Origin: an uncultured Candidatus Saccharibacteria bacterium
GTDB taxonomy: Bacteria > Patescibacteriota > Saccharimonadia > Saccharimonadales > Saccharimonadaceae
Direction of reading: 5' to 3'
Assembly (NCBI GenBank): GCA_948868795.1
Contig: CAQRDK010000012.1
Location: 1 to 34,733 of the forward strand
Length of the DNA stretch: 34,733 nt
Every line of letters starts with the position of its first letter. The first letter of the stretch is position 1. A program made the translations under genes and the position numbers. The notes beneath the pieces were generated by a model that did not search any database, was not told where the DNA came from, and saw only the letters and a program-made list of their open reading frames with translations. Positions 16,429 to 22,807 of this stretch are shown piece by piece.

Positions 16429-16516
16429 CTATTTGCCACCCAATACTATATCTGTCATAATACCACCCCGATCACAAAACTTAACCATAAGACCTTAAGT
16501 TCCCTACCTCACCCAC

Positions 16517-16544
16517 CCCTCCATCCATATCCCTCCATCCATAT
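16517..16544. repeat. 14-bp tandem duplication
   Basis: CCCTCCATCCATAT occurs twice head to tail. No function is evident. The surrounding 16430-16636 stretch shows no gene and no other clear signal. Confidence 0.8.
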
Positions 16545-16636
16545 CCCACAGACAGCGGCACGTACCGCGCCATTTACAGAAACCATCATGCCCCGCCACG
16601 CTACGCCCAGCCTAAACTCAAACCCTACAAACCATC

Positions 16637-16657
16637 AAAAAAGGCTCATCATGAGCC
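16637..16657 (-). terminator. Intrinsic terminator
   Basis: Minus-strand stem GGCTCA-TGA-TGAGCC directly followed by TTTTTT. It lies ~80 bp beyond the small-RNA terminator and may act as a backup, or end a second short transcript. Confidence 0.8.
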
Positions 16658-16737
16658 ATCCACTTAAGCCCCAAACATTGCCTAAGTCGCAACAAAAATA
16701 CCGCCAATTTGGCCAATATTCAAACTAACCACAAACC

Positions 16738-16843
16738 AAGAAAAAGACCGGCAACTGCGAGGAAAACCGGTCTTTCGTAGAGTGTGGAGTTATTTTGGCA
16801 ATTTTTATTTTTGGTTCCTGAATAATTTTTTTGTTCAAGAACT
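16738..16843 (-). ncRNA. Candidate small RNA, about 105 nt
   Basis: A self-contained transcription unit: promoter at 16850-16878, predicted start near 16843, and a terminal 9-bp hairpin AAAGACCGG/CCGGTCTTT followed by TTTTTC at about 16738-16774. The 5' end folds into GTTCTTGAA/TTCAGGAAC (9 bp with one U-G pair valid only on this strand) around an A-rich loop. An A/U-rich single-stranded linker follows. The terminator loop contains TTTTCCTC, which could pair with Shine-Dalgarno sequences. No ORF is present. The arrangement is that of a trans-acting small RNA; identity and targets are unknown. Confidence 0.6.
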
Positions 16844-16849
16844 ATCTCT

Positions 16850-16878
16850 ATAATACTCCCAAAAAATGCTTACGTCAA
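16850..16878 (-). promoter_or_regulatory. Promoter of the candidate small RNA
   Basis: Minus-strand TTGACG (16873-16878), 17-bp spacer, TATTAT (16850-16855). Five of six bases match at each hexamer with ideal spacing. Confidence 0.75.
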
Positions 16879-17060
16879 CAACTTTTTGAACAATATTTTT
16901 ATAATTTTTATTTGAGTTTTCCACAGGCCCCCCCGTTCATGCTAACACACCACTTTCCACACAAAAACCAACCAATCCACAAAAATCACAAGCCGAACCA
17001 ATGCACAAATCGCGTACCAAAACGAGCCAATCACGAACCTATCATAGCCAAAAGCGCCAC

Positions 17061-17083
17061 AAAAAACAGCCCTCAGGCCGTTT
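17061..17083 (-). terminator. Intrinsic terminator of tmRNA
   Basis: Minus-strand stem ACGGCC-TGAG-GGCTGT (one G-U pair, extendable by A-T pairs) followed by a T-run. It starts about 12 nt past the CCA end of tmRNA. Confidence 0.85.
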
Positions 17084-17094
17084 CTGTTCTAAAT

Positions 17095-17448
17095 TGGTGG
17101 AGCTGCCGGATACTGCCTCCGGGTCCGAAAAATCTCCATGATACCATTCTACATGCTTAGTCTATTGTTTCGTCGGCGCAATCCCATAGCTGCAAAAGAC
17201 AAAACTATGAGTGCCCTGATCTAAAGTGTCGGATTCGGGGCGATCACTTCCCTCCTCTTATTGTCGTAATATGATAATCCTCAGCCTACGACAACTCAGC
17301 TTCGGATCAGCTTAAAGTAAAATCTTAAGCAAATGCAGGTGCATAAAGCACGTGCTTAGTCGTATTTTTCTGACTTATTTGTATACTTACGTGTATTATT
17401 CGACATGCCTGATATCTGTTAATATTCCGTCTAAGCTTTGTCAGCCCC
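17095..17448 (-). ncRNA. ssrA: Transfer-messenger RNA
   Basis: 354 nt. tmRNA with SmpB rescues ribosomes stalled on truncated mRNAs and tags the peptide for proteolysis. Seen: the 5' end GGGGCTG pairs with 3' CAGCTCC-ACCA, forming a 7-bp acceptor stem with G3-U70, the alanine identity pair, and an encoded CCA end. The conserved segment GACTAAGCATGTAG and TTTCGGAC near the 3' end match E. coli tmRNA exactly. A plausible tag frame ends at TAA 17325-17327 with a C-terminal YAPAFA; starting at CAG 17372 it would be 15 residues, but the resume codon is uncertain. Oddity: the T-stem is CCGGA/TCCGG with loop GGCAGTA instead of the usual TTCRANY loop, and the D-loop core reads TTAGAC rather than TTCGAC. 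A -10 box TATAAA lies 7 nt upstream. Confidence 0.95.
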
Positions 17449-17503
17449 AACTTCTTTTATAATATCACACCCCACCTCTAAACGCAAGAGGTTTCGTTGC
17501 TTT

Positions 17504-17706
17504 TGTTGTAAAAAATACACAATTTGATATCACCTCAAAACACAATCCTATTCAAAAACAAAACGTTGTAAAAAATACTGGAACACTAATATACCTATCG
17601 TTGTATTTTCAACAACAAACACCAAGACGTCTATGATTAAATCTTTTAATCATAACTTTTTCAATCATAATTTTAGTATTCAAAGTCTGTTGTAAAAATA
17701 ACAAAG
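17504..17706. repeat. Cluster of TGTTGT-type dyads and half-sites (right cluster, upstream of comM)
   Basis: A full dyad cGTTGT-N7-ACAACA at 17599-17617; partial dyads at 17504-17522 (ACACAA right half) and 17688-17706 (ACAAAG); and a half-site at 17564-17569. GTTGTAAAAAATAC is repeated exactly at 17505 and 17565. A 10-bp AT-only hairpin (17632-17654) sits between them. Related half-sites continue inside comM near 19000-19110. Confidence 0.65.
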
Positions 17707-17762
17707 ACAGATACAACCAACTTTCTTTCCTCTTATGCTTGCTAATCAGAAAAATTTTTTGT

Positions 17763-17768
17763 TACACT
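17763..17768 (+). promoter_or_regulatory. comM promoter, predicted leaderless
   Basis: TGtTACACT with the hexamer ending exactly 6 nt before the ATG at 17775. A TTGCTA hexamer lies 18 bp upstream. No ribosome-binding site is present before the ATG. Confidence 0.6.
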
Positions 17769-17774
17769 TTGCAT

Positions 17775-19394
17775 ATGATTTCAAAAGTATATTCCGCCAT
17801 CCCCTATGGCTACGATGGAGAGATAATCGAAGTCGAAGGCAGTATGAACAATGGCCTACCCGCCTTCAATATCGTCGGAATGGCCAATAAAACCATTTCT
17901 GAGGCCAGAGAACGCGTCCGATCCGCCATTTCTAACTCAGGCCTCATCTTTCCTACTAAAAAGGTCACTATTAACCTCGCACCGGCTGAACTCACCAAAA
18001 ACGGCTCCCATCTCGACCTGCCCATAGCCATCGCCACACTTGTCCTGGCTCAACAAATCCTTTCGAATGACCTAAACCAACGTCTATTCGTCGGCGAATT
18101 ATCTCTCGACGGCATAATCCGCCCCGTCCGCGGTATTATCAATATCATCGAAGCAGCCAAACGCGCCAACTTCAAAGAAGTTTATCTCCCGGTCGACAAC
18201 CTCAATCAAGCCAATCTCGTCCCCGGTATACGTCTCATCGGCATCAGCTCTCTCCAGGAACTGCTGCTTAACCTCAAAGGTATCATAAACCATCAAAGAG
18301 TTACAGTAAATTTTACAACGCCTAAACTAAACGCTCAAACACCGCCAAAAACCAAGCCGCCGTCGCCATGTCTAGATGACATCAAAGGGCAATCCCTCGC
18401 TAAACGTGCGCTTACTATCGCAATCGCGGGGCACCATAATATCCTCTTCTCTGGACCACCGGGCGCCGGCAAAACTCTCCTCGCCAAAGCCGCAGCCAAC
18501 CTTCTGCCTGATCCTACCCCCGAAGAGGCAATCGCAATAGCGAAGATACACTCTCTCCAAAACACCGCCCTACCGCCCAAAATTGAACGCCCCTTTCGCG
18601 CACCTCACCACACAGCCAGTCATATTTCGATTATAGGCGGCGGGGCACACGCCTCCCCTGGTGAAATCACGCTGGCACATCATGGCATCCTCTTCCTCGA
18701 TGAGCTTCCCGAGTTCTCTAGAACCGTACTAGAAGCCCTACGCCAACCTCTTGAGGACAAGATCATCACCATCACTCGCGCCAATCAACGCATCACCTAC
18801 CCAGCAGACTTCATGCTCATAGCTACCATGAACCCTTGTCCCTGCGGGCATCTCAACGACCCGTCCCATGAATGCACCTGTACGCAAACCCAAATCTCTC
18901 ATTATCGCCAAAAAATATCTGGTCCCATTCTAGATCGTATCGACCTCACGCTCAATGTCGACCGCGTTTGCACCTCCGACCTCATCTCCCAAACAAGTGT
19001 TGTAGATAATACTAAAACTGACTTGCACAGAAAAACGCCCCAATACAGCAAAAATGTTGTCATAAAAACCACAACAGATGAATACGCATCTTCAGAGCAT
19101 AATGTTGTAAAAAATAATATAACATCTGCCATACAGATACAATCTCGACGATATCGGCAAACCGGTCTCTACAACAGTTCCCTCTCTCCCCATGACATAT
19201 CTAGCTACATCCACCTTACACCAAACGCCACTCGCCTATTCCAGACTGCCGCCGAAAAGCTAAAGCTCTCCGCACGAAGCTATTTCAAAATCATCAAAGT
19301 CGCCCAAACCATCGCCGATTTAGACGCAAAAACAGAGGTCAATGCTGAACACATTTCTGAATCAATCGCCCTCCGCGAACAATTAAACCGCTAG
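17775..19394 (+). CDS. comM: ComM, AAA+ branch-migration helicase for natural transformation
   Basis: 539 residues from the ATG at 17775 (MISKVYSAIPYG), which fits the family start; an upstream ATG at 17739 is placed before the promoter. ComM (YifB, Mg-chelatase-like) is a hexameric helicase that extends recombination of incoming DNA during transformation. Seen: the N-terminal Lon-protease-like domain with NIVGMANKTISEARERV; Walker A SGPPGAGKT; Walker B GILFLDELPEF; the CPCGH segment with cysteines; RIDL; and the C-terminal Mg-chelatase region with RSYFKIIKVAQTIADL. Between RIDLTLNVDR and the conserved QSRRYRQTG there is an extra ~45-residue, AT-rich, low-complexity segment whose DNA carries three TGTTGT motifs. 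Flanking non-coding DNA carries the same motif. Confidence 0.93.
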   Translation: MISKVYSAIPYGYDGEIIEVEGSMNNGLPAFNIVGMANKTISEARERVRSAISNSGLIFPTKKVTINLAPAELTKNGSHLDLPIAIATLVLAQQILSNDLNQRLFVGELSLDGIIRPVRGIINIIEAAKRANFKEVYLPVDNLNQANLVPGIRLIGISSLQELLLNLKGIINHQRVTVNFTTPKLNAQTPPKTKPPSPCLDDIKGQSLAKRALTIAIAGHHNILFSGPPGAGKTLLAKAAANLLPDPTPEEAIAIAKIHSLQNTALPPKIERPFRAPHHTASHISIIGGGAHASPGEITLAHHGILFLDELPEFSRTVLEALRQPLEDKIITITRANQRITYPADFMLIATMNPCPCGHLNDPSHECTCTQTQISHYRQKISGPILDRIDLTLNVDRVCTSDLISQTSVVDNTKTDLHRKTPQYSKNVVIKTTTDEYASSEHNVVKNNITSAIQIQSRRYRQTGLYNSSLSPHDISSYIHLTPNATRLFQTAAEKLKLSARSYFKIIKVAQTIADLDAKTEVNAEHISESIALREQLNR

Positions 19395-19491
19395 CCCTCC
19401 GAACACGAAAATTATGCCCTGAATACACAATTTAACCAACCTGTTGCACTTCAATACCCGTTGATAATCCTCCCAAAACCAGAGAAAACCC

Positions 19492-19520
19492 TTGTAAATC
19501 AGAGAGAAATTTGCTATAAT
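19492..19520 (+). promoter_or_regulatory. Promoter of the infC operon
   Basis: TTGTAA (19492-19497), 17-bp spacer, TGcTATAAT with hexamer at 19515-19520. Predicted start near 19527, leaving a ~28-nt leader with AAAGGAAG as ribosome-binding site. The 19395-19514 stretch holds nothing else I can identify. Confidence 0.8.
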
Positions 19521-19554
19521 AAAGAGAGTTCAATAACGAGAAAGGAAGCCAACC

Positions 19555-20079
19555 ATTAGTAAAACTACACGCACTAAACTTAACGGAGAAATCCGCTACC
19601 CTTCTGTCCGCGTAATTGGAGCTAATGGAGAGCAACTCGGCATCATGTCGAGCCGCGACGCGCAGATGATCGCTAAAGAACAAGGTGTTGACTTGGTTGA
19701 AATTGCAGCCAATGCCAACCCGCCAGTTGTCAAAGTCATCGACTGGGGTAAATACCAATACCAGAAGATGAAAGAAGAAGCCAAGAATCGCAAAAAAGCC
19801 CGTGAAAAACAATCCGAGCTTAAAACAATGAAAATTGGCCTCAAAATCAGCGACAACGACCTTAATATCAAAGTCCGCAAAATCAAGAGTTTTCTTGAAG
19901 ACGGCGACCGCGTCAAGATTATGATTATCTTCCGCGGCCGCGAGATGGCTCACAAAGAACTTGGTCAAGTTATCCTAGACAAAGTTCTCGCCCTCGTTTC
20001 CGAAGACGTAGAAATCGTCCAGGAAGGCAAATCTCAATTTGCGGGCCGCAACTTGTCAATCGGAATACGGAAGAAGTAA
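19555..20079 (+). CDS. infC: Translation initiation factor IF-3 with ATT start codon
   Basis: 174 residues. IF-3 binds the 30S subunit, prevents premature joining with 50S and checks start-codon pairing. The frame reads back from the internal ATG 19645 to ATT 19555, giving ISKTTRTKLNGEIRYPSVRV and then GANGEQLGIM, the conserved N-domain start; AAAGGAAG lies 7 bp before the ATT. ATT (AUU) starts are the known basis of infC autoregulation in E. coli, because IF-3 itself rejects them. The C-terminal domain contains KIKSFLEDGDRVKIMIIFRGREMAH, conserved in the family. First gene of infC-rpmI-rplT-rpmB. Confidence 0.95.
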   Translation: MSKTTRTKLNGEIRYPSVRVIGANGEQLGIMSSRDAQMIAKEQGVDLVEIAANANPPVVKVIDWGKYQYQKMKEEAKNRKKAREKQSELKTMKIGLKISDNDLNIKVRKIKSFLEDGDRVKIMIIFRGREMAHKELGQVILDKVLALVSEDVEIVQEGKSQFAGRNLSIGIRKK

Positions 20080-20177
20080 TTTCCTACTTCCACGGTTCCC
20101 TGACTGCACCTCGAAGCGAACGATTCTAGGCAACAAACGCAAAAATCTCAGCTTCAAAATAATATTAACCGCGATAC

Positions 20178-20204
20178 TTAGCACTCACTAAACATAAGCG
20201 CCAA
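20178..20204. promoter_or_regulatory. Degenerate CIRCE-like element 3
   Basis: TTAGCACTC (20178-20186), 9-bp spacer, AAGCGCCAA (6 of 9 matches to the right half). It lies ~30 bp before rpmI in the 155-bp infC-rpmI gap. The same gap is where an L20-binding leader would be expected, but I cannot identify one by eye. Confidence 0.35.
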
Positions 20205-20234
20205 GCAAATCGCATTAACTAAAGGAAAACCTAT

Positions 20235-20429
20235 ATGCCGAAGTTAAAAACGCATAAAGGCACCGCAAAGCGTGTTAAAATCACCGGTTCCGGTAAACTC
20301 GCTCGCGAACGCGCCTATGGCAATCATATCCTTGCCAAAAAGTCCAAAGCCCGCAAACGCAACATGAAAACTGCTGCCTTTGTGAATGGCAAAATCAAGA
20401 AAAACGTTAAGACTGCATTAGGAGTTTAA
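20235..20429 (+). CDS. rpmI: 50S ribosomal protein L35
   Basis: 64 residues, normal length, highly basic. Starts MPKLKTHKGTAKRVKITGSGK and contains the family block LAKKSKARKRN. L35 is a late-assembly 50S protein. AAAGGA precedes the ATG. It is followed after one base by rplT, the conserved rpmI-rplT pair, so the two are cotranscribed and probably translationally coupled. Confidence 0.97.
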   Translation: MPKLKTHKGTAKRVKITGSGKLARERAYGNHILAKKSKARKRNMKTAAFVNGKIKKNVKTALGV

Positions 20430-20430
20430 T

Positions 20431-20781
20431 ATGAGAGTTAAACGTGGCGTGCCTGCTCGGGCAAAACATAAGAAAACTTTAGACTCCGCCAAGGGGATGC
20501 AACACTACCGCACCCGGAGTTATCGCCTCGCTAAGCAAGGCGTCATCAAATCATTGCGTTATAGCTACCGCGATCGCCGCAACCGCAAACGCGACTTGCG
20601 TGCGCTTTGGATCACCCGCATCAACAACGCTTCGCGCGAACTCGGCCTTTCTTATTCCCAGCTCATGGCTGGCTTGAAGCAAAAAGGTGTCACCATTGAC
20701 CGCAAAATCCTCTCGGAACTTGCCGTCAACCAACCCGAGGCCTTCAAAGCCGTAGTTAACACCGTGAAGGAGACAAAATAA
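20431..20781 (+). CDS. rplT: 50S ribosomal protein L20
   Basis: 116 residues, full length. The start MRVKRGVPARAKHKKTLDSAKG, a central YSYRDRRNRKRDLRALWITRIN and a C-terminal AFKAVVN are family hallmarks. L20 binds 23S rRNA early in 50S assembly and in several bacteria represses the infC operon by binding its leader. ATG starts one base after the rpmI stop; its own stop overlaps the rpmB start by one base. Confidence 0.97.
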   Translation: MRVKRGVPARAKHKKTLDSAKGMQHYRTRSYRLAKQGVIKSLRYSYRDRRNRKRDLRALWITRINNASRELGLSYSQLMAGLKQKGVTIDRKILSELAVNQPEAFKAVVNTVKETK

Positions 20782-20981
20782 TGGCAGTCTGTGAAATTAG
20801 CGGCAAAGGCAAGATGTATGGTCACAACGTTTCGTTCTCGCAACGCAAAACCCGCAAAGTTTTTAAGCCAAACATTCAGAAAAAGACCCTTATCATCGAC
20901 GGACGCAAAGTCAAAGTTAACGCTGCGACTTCTACCCTCCGCACTTTGAAGAAAAAAGGTCTCATCAAGTCCGCAAAATAA
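20781..20981 (+). CDS. rpmB: 50S ribosomal protein L28
   Basis: 66 residues, normal size. The start MAVCEISGKGKMYGHNVSFSQRKT is diagnostic for L28, followed by the basic PNIQKKTLIIDGRKVKVN and ends LRTLKKKGLIKSAK. Its start codon overlaps the rplT stop (TAATG), implying coupled translation. In many bacteria rpmB pairs with rpmG rather than rplT, so its place here is uncommon in my experience. A bidirectional terminator follows at 21012-21039. Confidence 0.96.
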   Translation: MAVCEISGKGKMYGHNVSFSQRKTRKVFKPNIQKKTLIIDGRKVKVNAATSTLRTLKKKGLIKSAK

Positions 20982-21011
20982 CTTATTCTACGCATAAAAC
21001 ATAGATTCACC

Positions 21012-21039
21012 AAAAAGTCCGCCGAGAGGCGGACTTTTT
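21012..21039. terminator. Bidirectional intrinsic terminator between rpmB and rnpB
   Basis: AAAAAGTCCGCC-GAGA-GGCGGACTTTTT: a 12-bp perfect stem with an A-run before and T-run after, so it works for both strands. It ends the ribosomal operon (+) and RNase P RNA (-). Confidence 0.92.
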
Positions 21040-21474
21040 GAGCTATCAGTAAGCCGGGTTTTGTAGCTACCTCTCTCGAAATAGCCGGCAATCATCTATC
21101 TAGACCGTGGATTGCTCTCGGTTCTAGCGGTAAGCGTGCATCCTCAGGCGAAGGTGTTTTAGCACTCCTTGCAGCCGGTAGGGTTTGCCCTCGCCGAATG
21201 TCACCATCCGACGCTGTGAGCTCTTACCTCACTCTTTTCACCCTTACTCGGCGCCCTAGAATGCCAAGATTGCGCGTTTTCTCCGCACGCCGCGCGTCCT
21301 TATCGACGAGCAAGTGCGGAAAAATCGCAAGATTAGTATTCTAGGACGTCGAGCGGTATAAGTTTCTGTGGTACTTTCCCTACCCTCGCGGGCGGTCGCC
21401 GTTAGCGACTACCGTGCCTTGTGCTGCCCGGACTTTCCTCTTGGTTTTCCAAGCGATTGCCTTTCAAGCTCCCT
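21040..21474 (-). ncRNA. rnpB: RNase P RNA, bacterial class A
   Basis: About 435 nt. This is the ribozyme subunit of RNase P, which makes mature tRNA 5' ends. Seen on the minus strand: GAGGAAAGTCCGGGC near the 5' end, ACAGAAACTTATACCGC, GGTAAGGGTGAAA, GGTAAGAGCTCAC, GAGGGCAAACCC, GGCTGCAAGGAG and the 3' block AAACCCGGCTTAC. The ends pair through GAGCT/AGCTC. These are the universally conserved RNase P regions in the right order. An extended -10 TGcTATACT lies 5 nt upstream of the predicted 5' end. The protein subunit is not in this window. Confidence 0.96.
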
Positions 21475-21593
21475 AACAGTATAGCATAATCTCTTCAAAA
21501 AGTCCAAAAACCGCCTATTCTAGCAAGCCAACTGACGCCTAATCATCAAACACCCTGTTATCGCAAAGACAACAACTCAACACCCCTGAAAAG

Positions 21594-22439
21594 CTATTTC
21601 TCAAAATAATTATCAATCGCCCGATTCGCCTGCGCGTCTGCCTGTTGATTCTGCTCACGCATCACATGCACAAACGCGCATGCATCAAAGTTCCCAAGCA
21701 ACCCCTGAATATCATCGTATATCGCCAAGAGGTCCCGATTCTTAACCTTATAAATCCCCTTCATCTGGTTCACCATCATCAAATTATCCGCCACAACCCT
21801 CACGGTCCGAAGCCCAAGCTCGATCGCCTTCTCAATCCCCGCCTTCATTGCATAATATTCCGCCACACGAGATGTCGCAAATCCAATAAACTCGCCCCCG
21901 CACGCCAAGACCGCTCCATTTTCCCCCACAATATGATAACCAATTCCCGACGGCCCCGGATTTCCTCGGCTCGCTCCGTCAACATAAACCGTCGCGCTAT
22001 TTGCGACTTCCTTATAATTCGACCGCGCATCGCCCCGCACCTCAATTTCCAGCGTCGTAATACTCGCCTCGTCCAACCGATAGCTCCCCAACTCCTCCGG
22101 CTTGATATATTTATATGCCGTATATCGCTCTGCCGGCTGCAACTTCGCATCCTTCGGCAACACAATCCTATATATAATATACAAGTTGCTCAACTGGCTC
22201 GAACCCTGCGGCGCCAAAAAAGTGATCACATCCTTCAACTCAGTCTTCTCCGTAATCTCGATGCCCAGATATTCCTCCAACATCCGGTCCATCGCCTCTT
22301 CTGGCTGTTCACCAAATTTAATCTTCCCCGTCGGCAACTCCCACATCGGCGCCCCGTCCACACGGCCTTGCGCCTTCTTCATGATCAGAACCTCCCGCCC
22401 GTTCTGCACAATACCAGCTACTCGAATTCTCTGTTTCAC
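21594..22439 (-). CDS. Nudix domain fused to RNase HI
   Basis: 281 residues from GTG 22439, chosen because AGGG lies 7 bp upstream and the Nudix fold begins there (VKQRIRVAGIV). A frame to 22559 exists, but those 40 residues are encoded within a strong hairpin. The N-terminal half resembles a Nudix domain, yet its box GKIKFGEQPEEAMDRMLEEYLG has Met and Tyr where REUxEExGU needs two glutamates, so hydrolysis may be impaired. The C-terminal half is RNase HI with all four carboxylates: D in VYVDGASRGNPG, E in VAEYYAM, D in VVADN and D in QADAQAN. RNase HI removes RNA from RNA-DNA hybrids. A ~290-nt structured leader lies upstream. Confidence 0.88.
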   Translation of the reverse strand: MKQRIRVAGIVQNGREVLIMKKAQGRVDGAPMWELPTGKIKFGEQPEEAMDRMLEEYLGIEITEKTELKDVITFLAPQGSSQLSNLYIIYRIVLPKDAKLQPAERYTAYKYIKPEELGSYRLDEASITTLEIEVRGDARSNYKEVANSATVYVDGASRGNPGPSGIGYHIVGENGAVLACGGEFIGFATSRVAEYYAMKAGIEKAIELGLRTVRVVADNLMMVNQMKGIYKVKNRDLLAIYDDIQGLLGNFDACAFVHVMREQNQQADAQANRAIDNYFEK

Positions 22440-22473
22440 AATTTTCCCTAAATAAATCTTAGCCCTACCGTCA

Positions 22474-22597
22474 GGGGATACATTTTGAGTGAGATAGTAC
22501 AAGGCAGCAATGAGAAACGCAAGGAGACGTATTACATATACGTCGACTGAGTATCGCAATCGCTAACGCAGTAATATCCGCTCAAAATGTGTCCCCC
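22474..22597. other. Rod hairpin upstream of the Nudix-RNase HI gene
   Basis: Outer stem GGGGATACATTTTGAG (22474-22489) with CTCAAAATGTGTCCCC (22581-22596), 16 bp with one G-U, continuing through TG-GATA-TAC / GTA-TATC-CG with small bulges. The inner hairpin is GACGTA/TACGTC. G-U pairs fit the + strand better, but the stem is also stable on the minus strand, where it would sit directly before the gene's ribosome-binding site. Confidence 0.55.
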
Positions 22598-22728
22598 AGT
22601 GGCGATGTTTTTCCCTGTAATATATACAAGGTGGGTAAAATCTTATGCGCCGTTTCCACGGAAACGTGCCACGAAGTCCCTAAAACATGATTATTCAGGA
22701 AAATCATGCCGCCACTAGGGTTACCTCC
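22594..22728 (-). other. Multibranched RNA domain at the 5' end of the Nudix-RNase HI leader
   Basis: On the minus strand, CCCTAGTGGCG (22720-22710) pairs with CGCCACTGGGG (22604-22594), 11 bp with one U-G valid only on this strand. It encloses three hairpins: CATGATT/AATCATG, CGTTTC/GAAACG and CCTTGTA/TACAGG. A promoter TGgTATAAT (22729-22737) starts the RNA just before it. Its 3' G-tract is the same one needed for the rod at 22474-22597, so the two stems compete. This is the layout of a riboswitch or attenuator. With the rod it fills the 22440-22807 gap. Confidence 0.5.
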
Positions 22729-22737
22729 ATTATACCA
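22729..22737 (-). promoter_or_regulatory. Extended -10 promoter of the structured leader
   Basis: Minus-strand TGgTATAAT; transcription would begin near 22722, a few bases before the first pairing strand of the multibranched domain. Confidence 0.65.
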
Positions 22738-22807
22738 CACCCATCCCCTTTCCCCTAATTTCCCAACAAAATACCGAAACCGCGCCAACCTTTAGACCTT
22801 TCGAATC

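Noticed and set aside
16900..16985. Possible replication origin: AT-rich tract with DnaA-box-like TTTTCCACA, CTTTCCACA and CAATCCACA
   Set aside because: The + strand looks C-rich on both sides, so there is no skew switch; genes do not diverge consistently, and no dnaA or dnaN is nearby.
17739..17774. Upstream ATG of comM
   Set aside because: The -10 box lies between this codon and ATG 17775, and family alignment starts at the latter.
21157..21165. TTAGCACTC on the + strand inside rnpB as a further CIRCE half-site
   Set aside because: The right half does not match, and the sequence is explained by conserved RNase P RNA.
22440..22559. N-terminal extension of the Nudix-RNase HI protein from ATG 22559
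   Set aside because: The 40 residues are encoded by the rod hairpin, lack a ribosome-binding site and precede the natural start of the Nudix fold. Not fully excluded, because they could form a hydrophobic helix.
22582..22788. 68-residue minus-strand frame
   Set aside because: It coincides with the multibranched RNA domain, and its start lies upstream of the extended -10 promoter.
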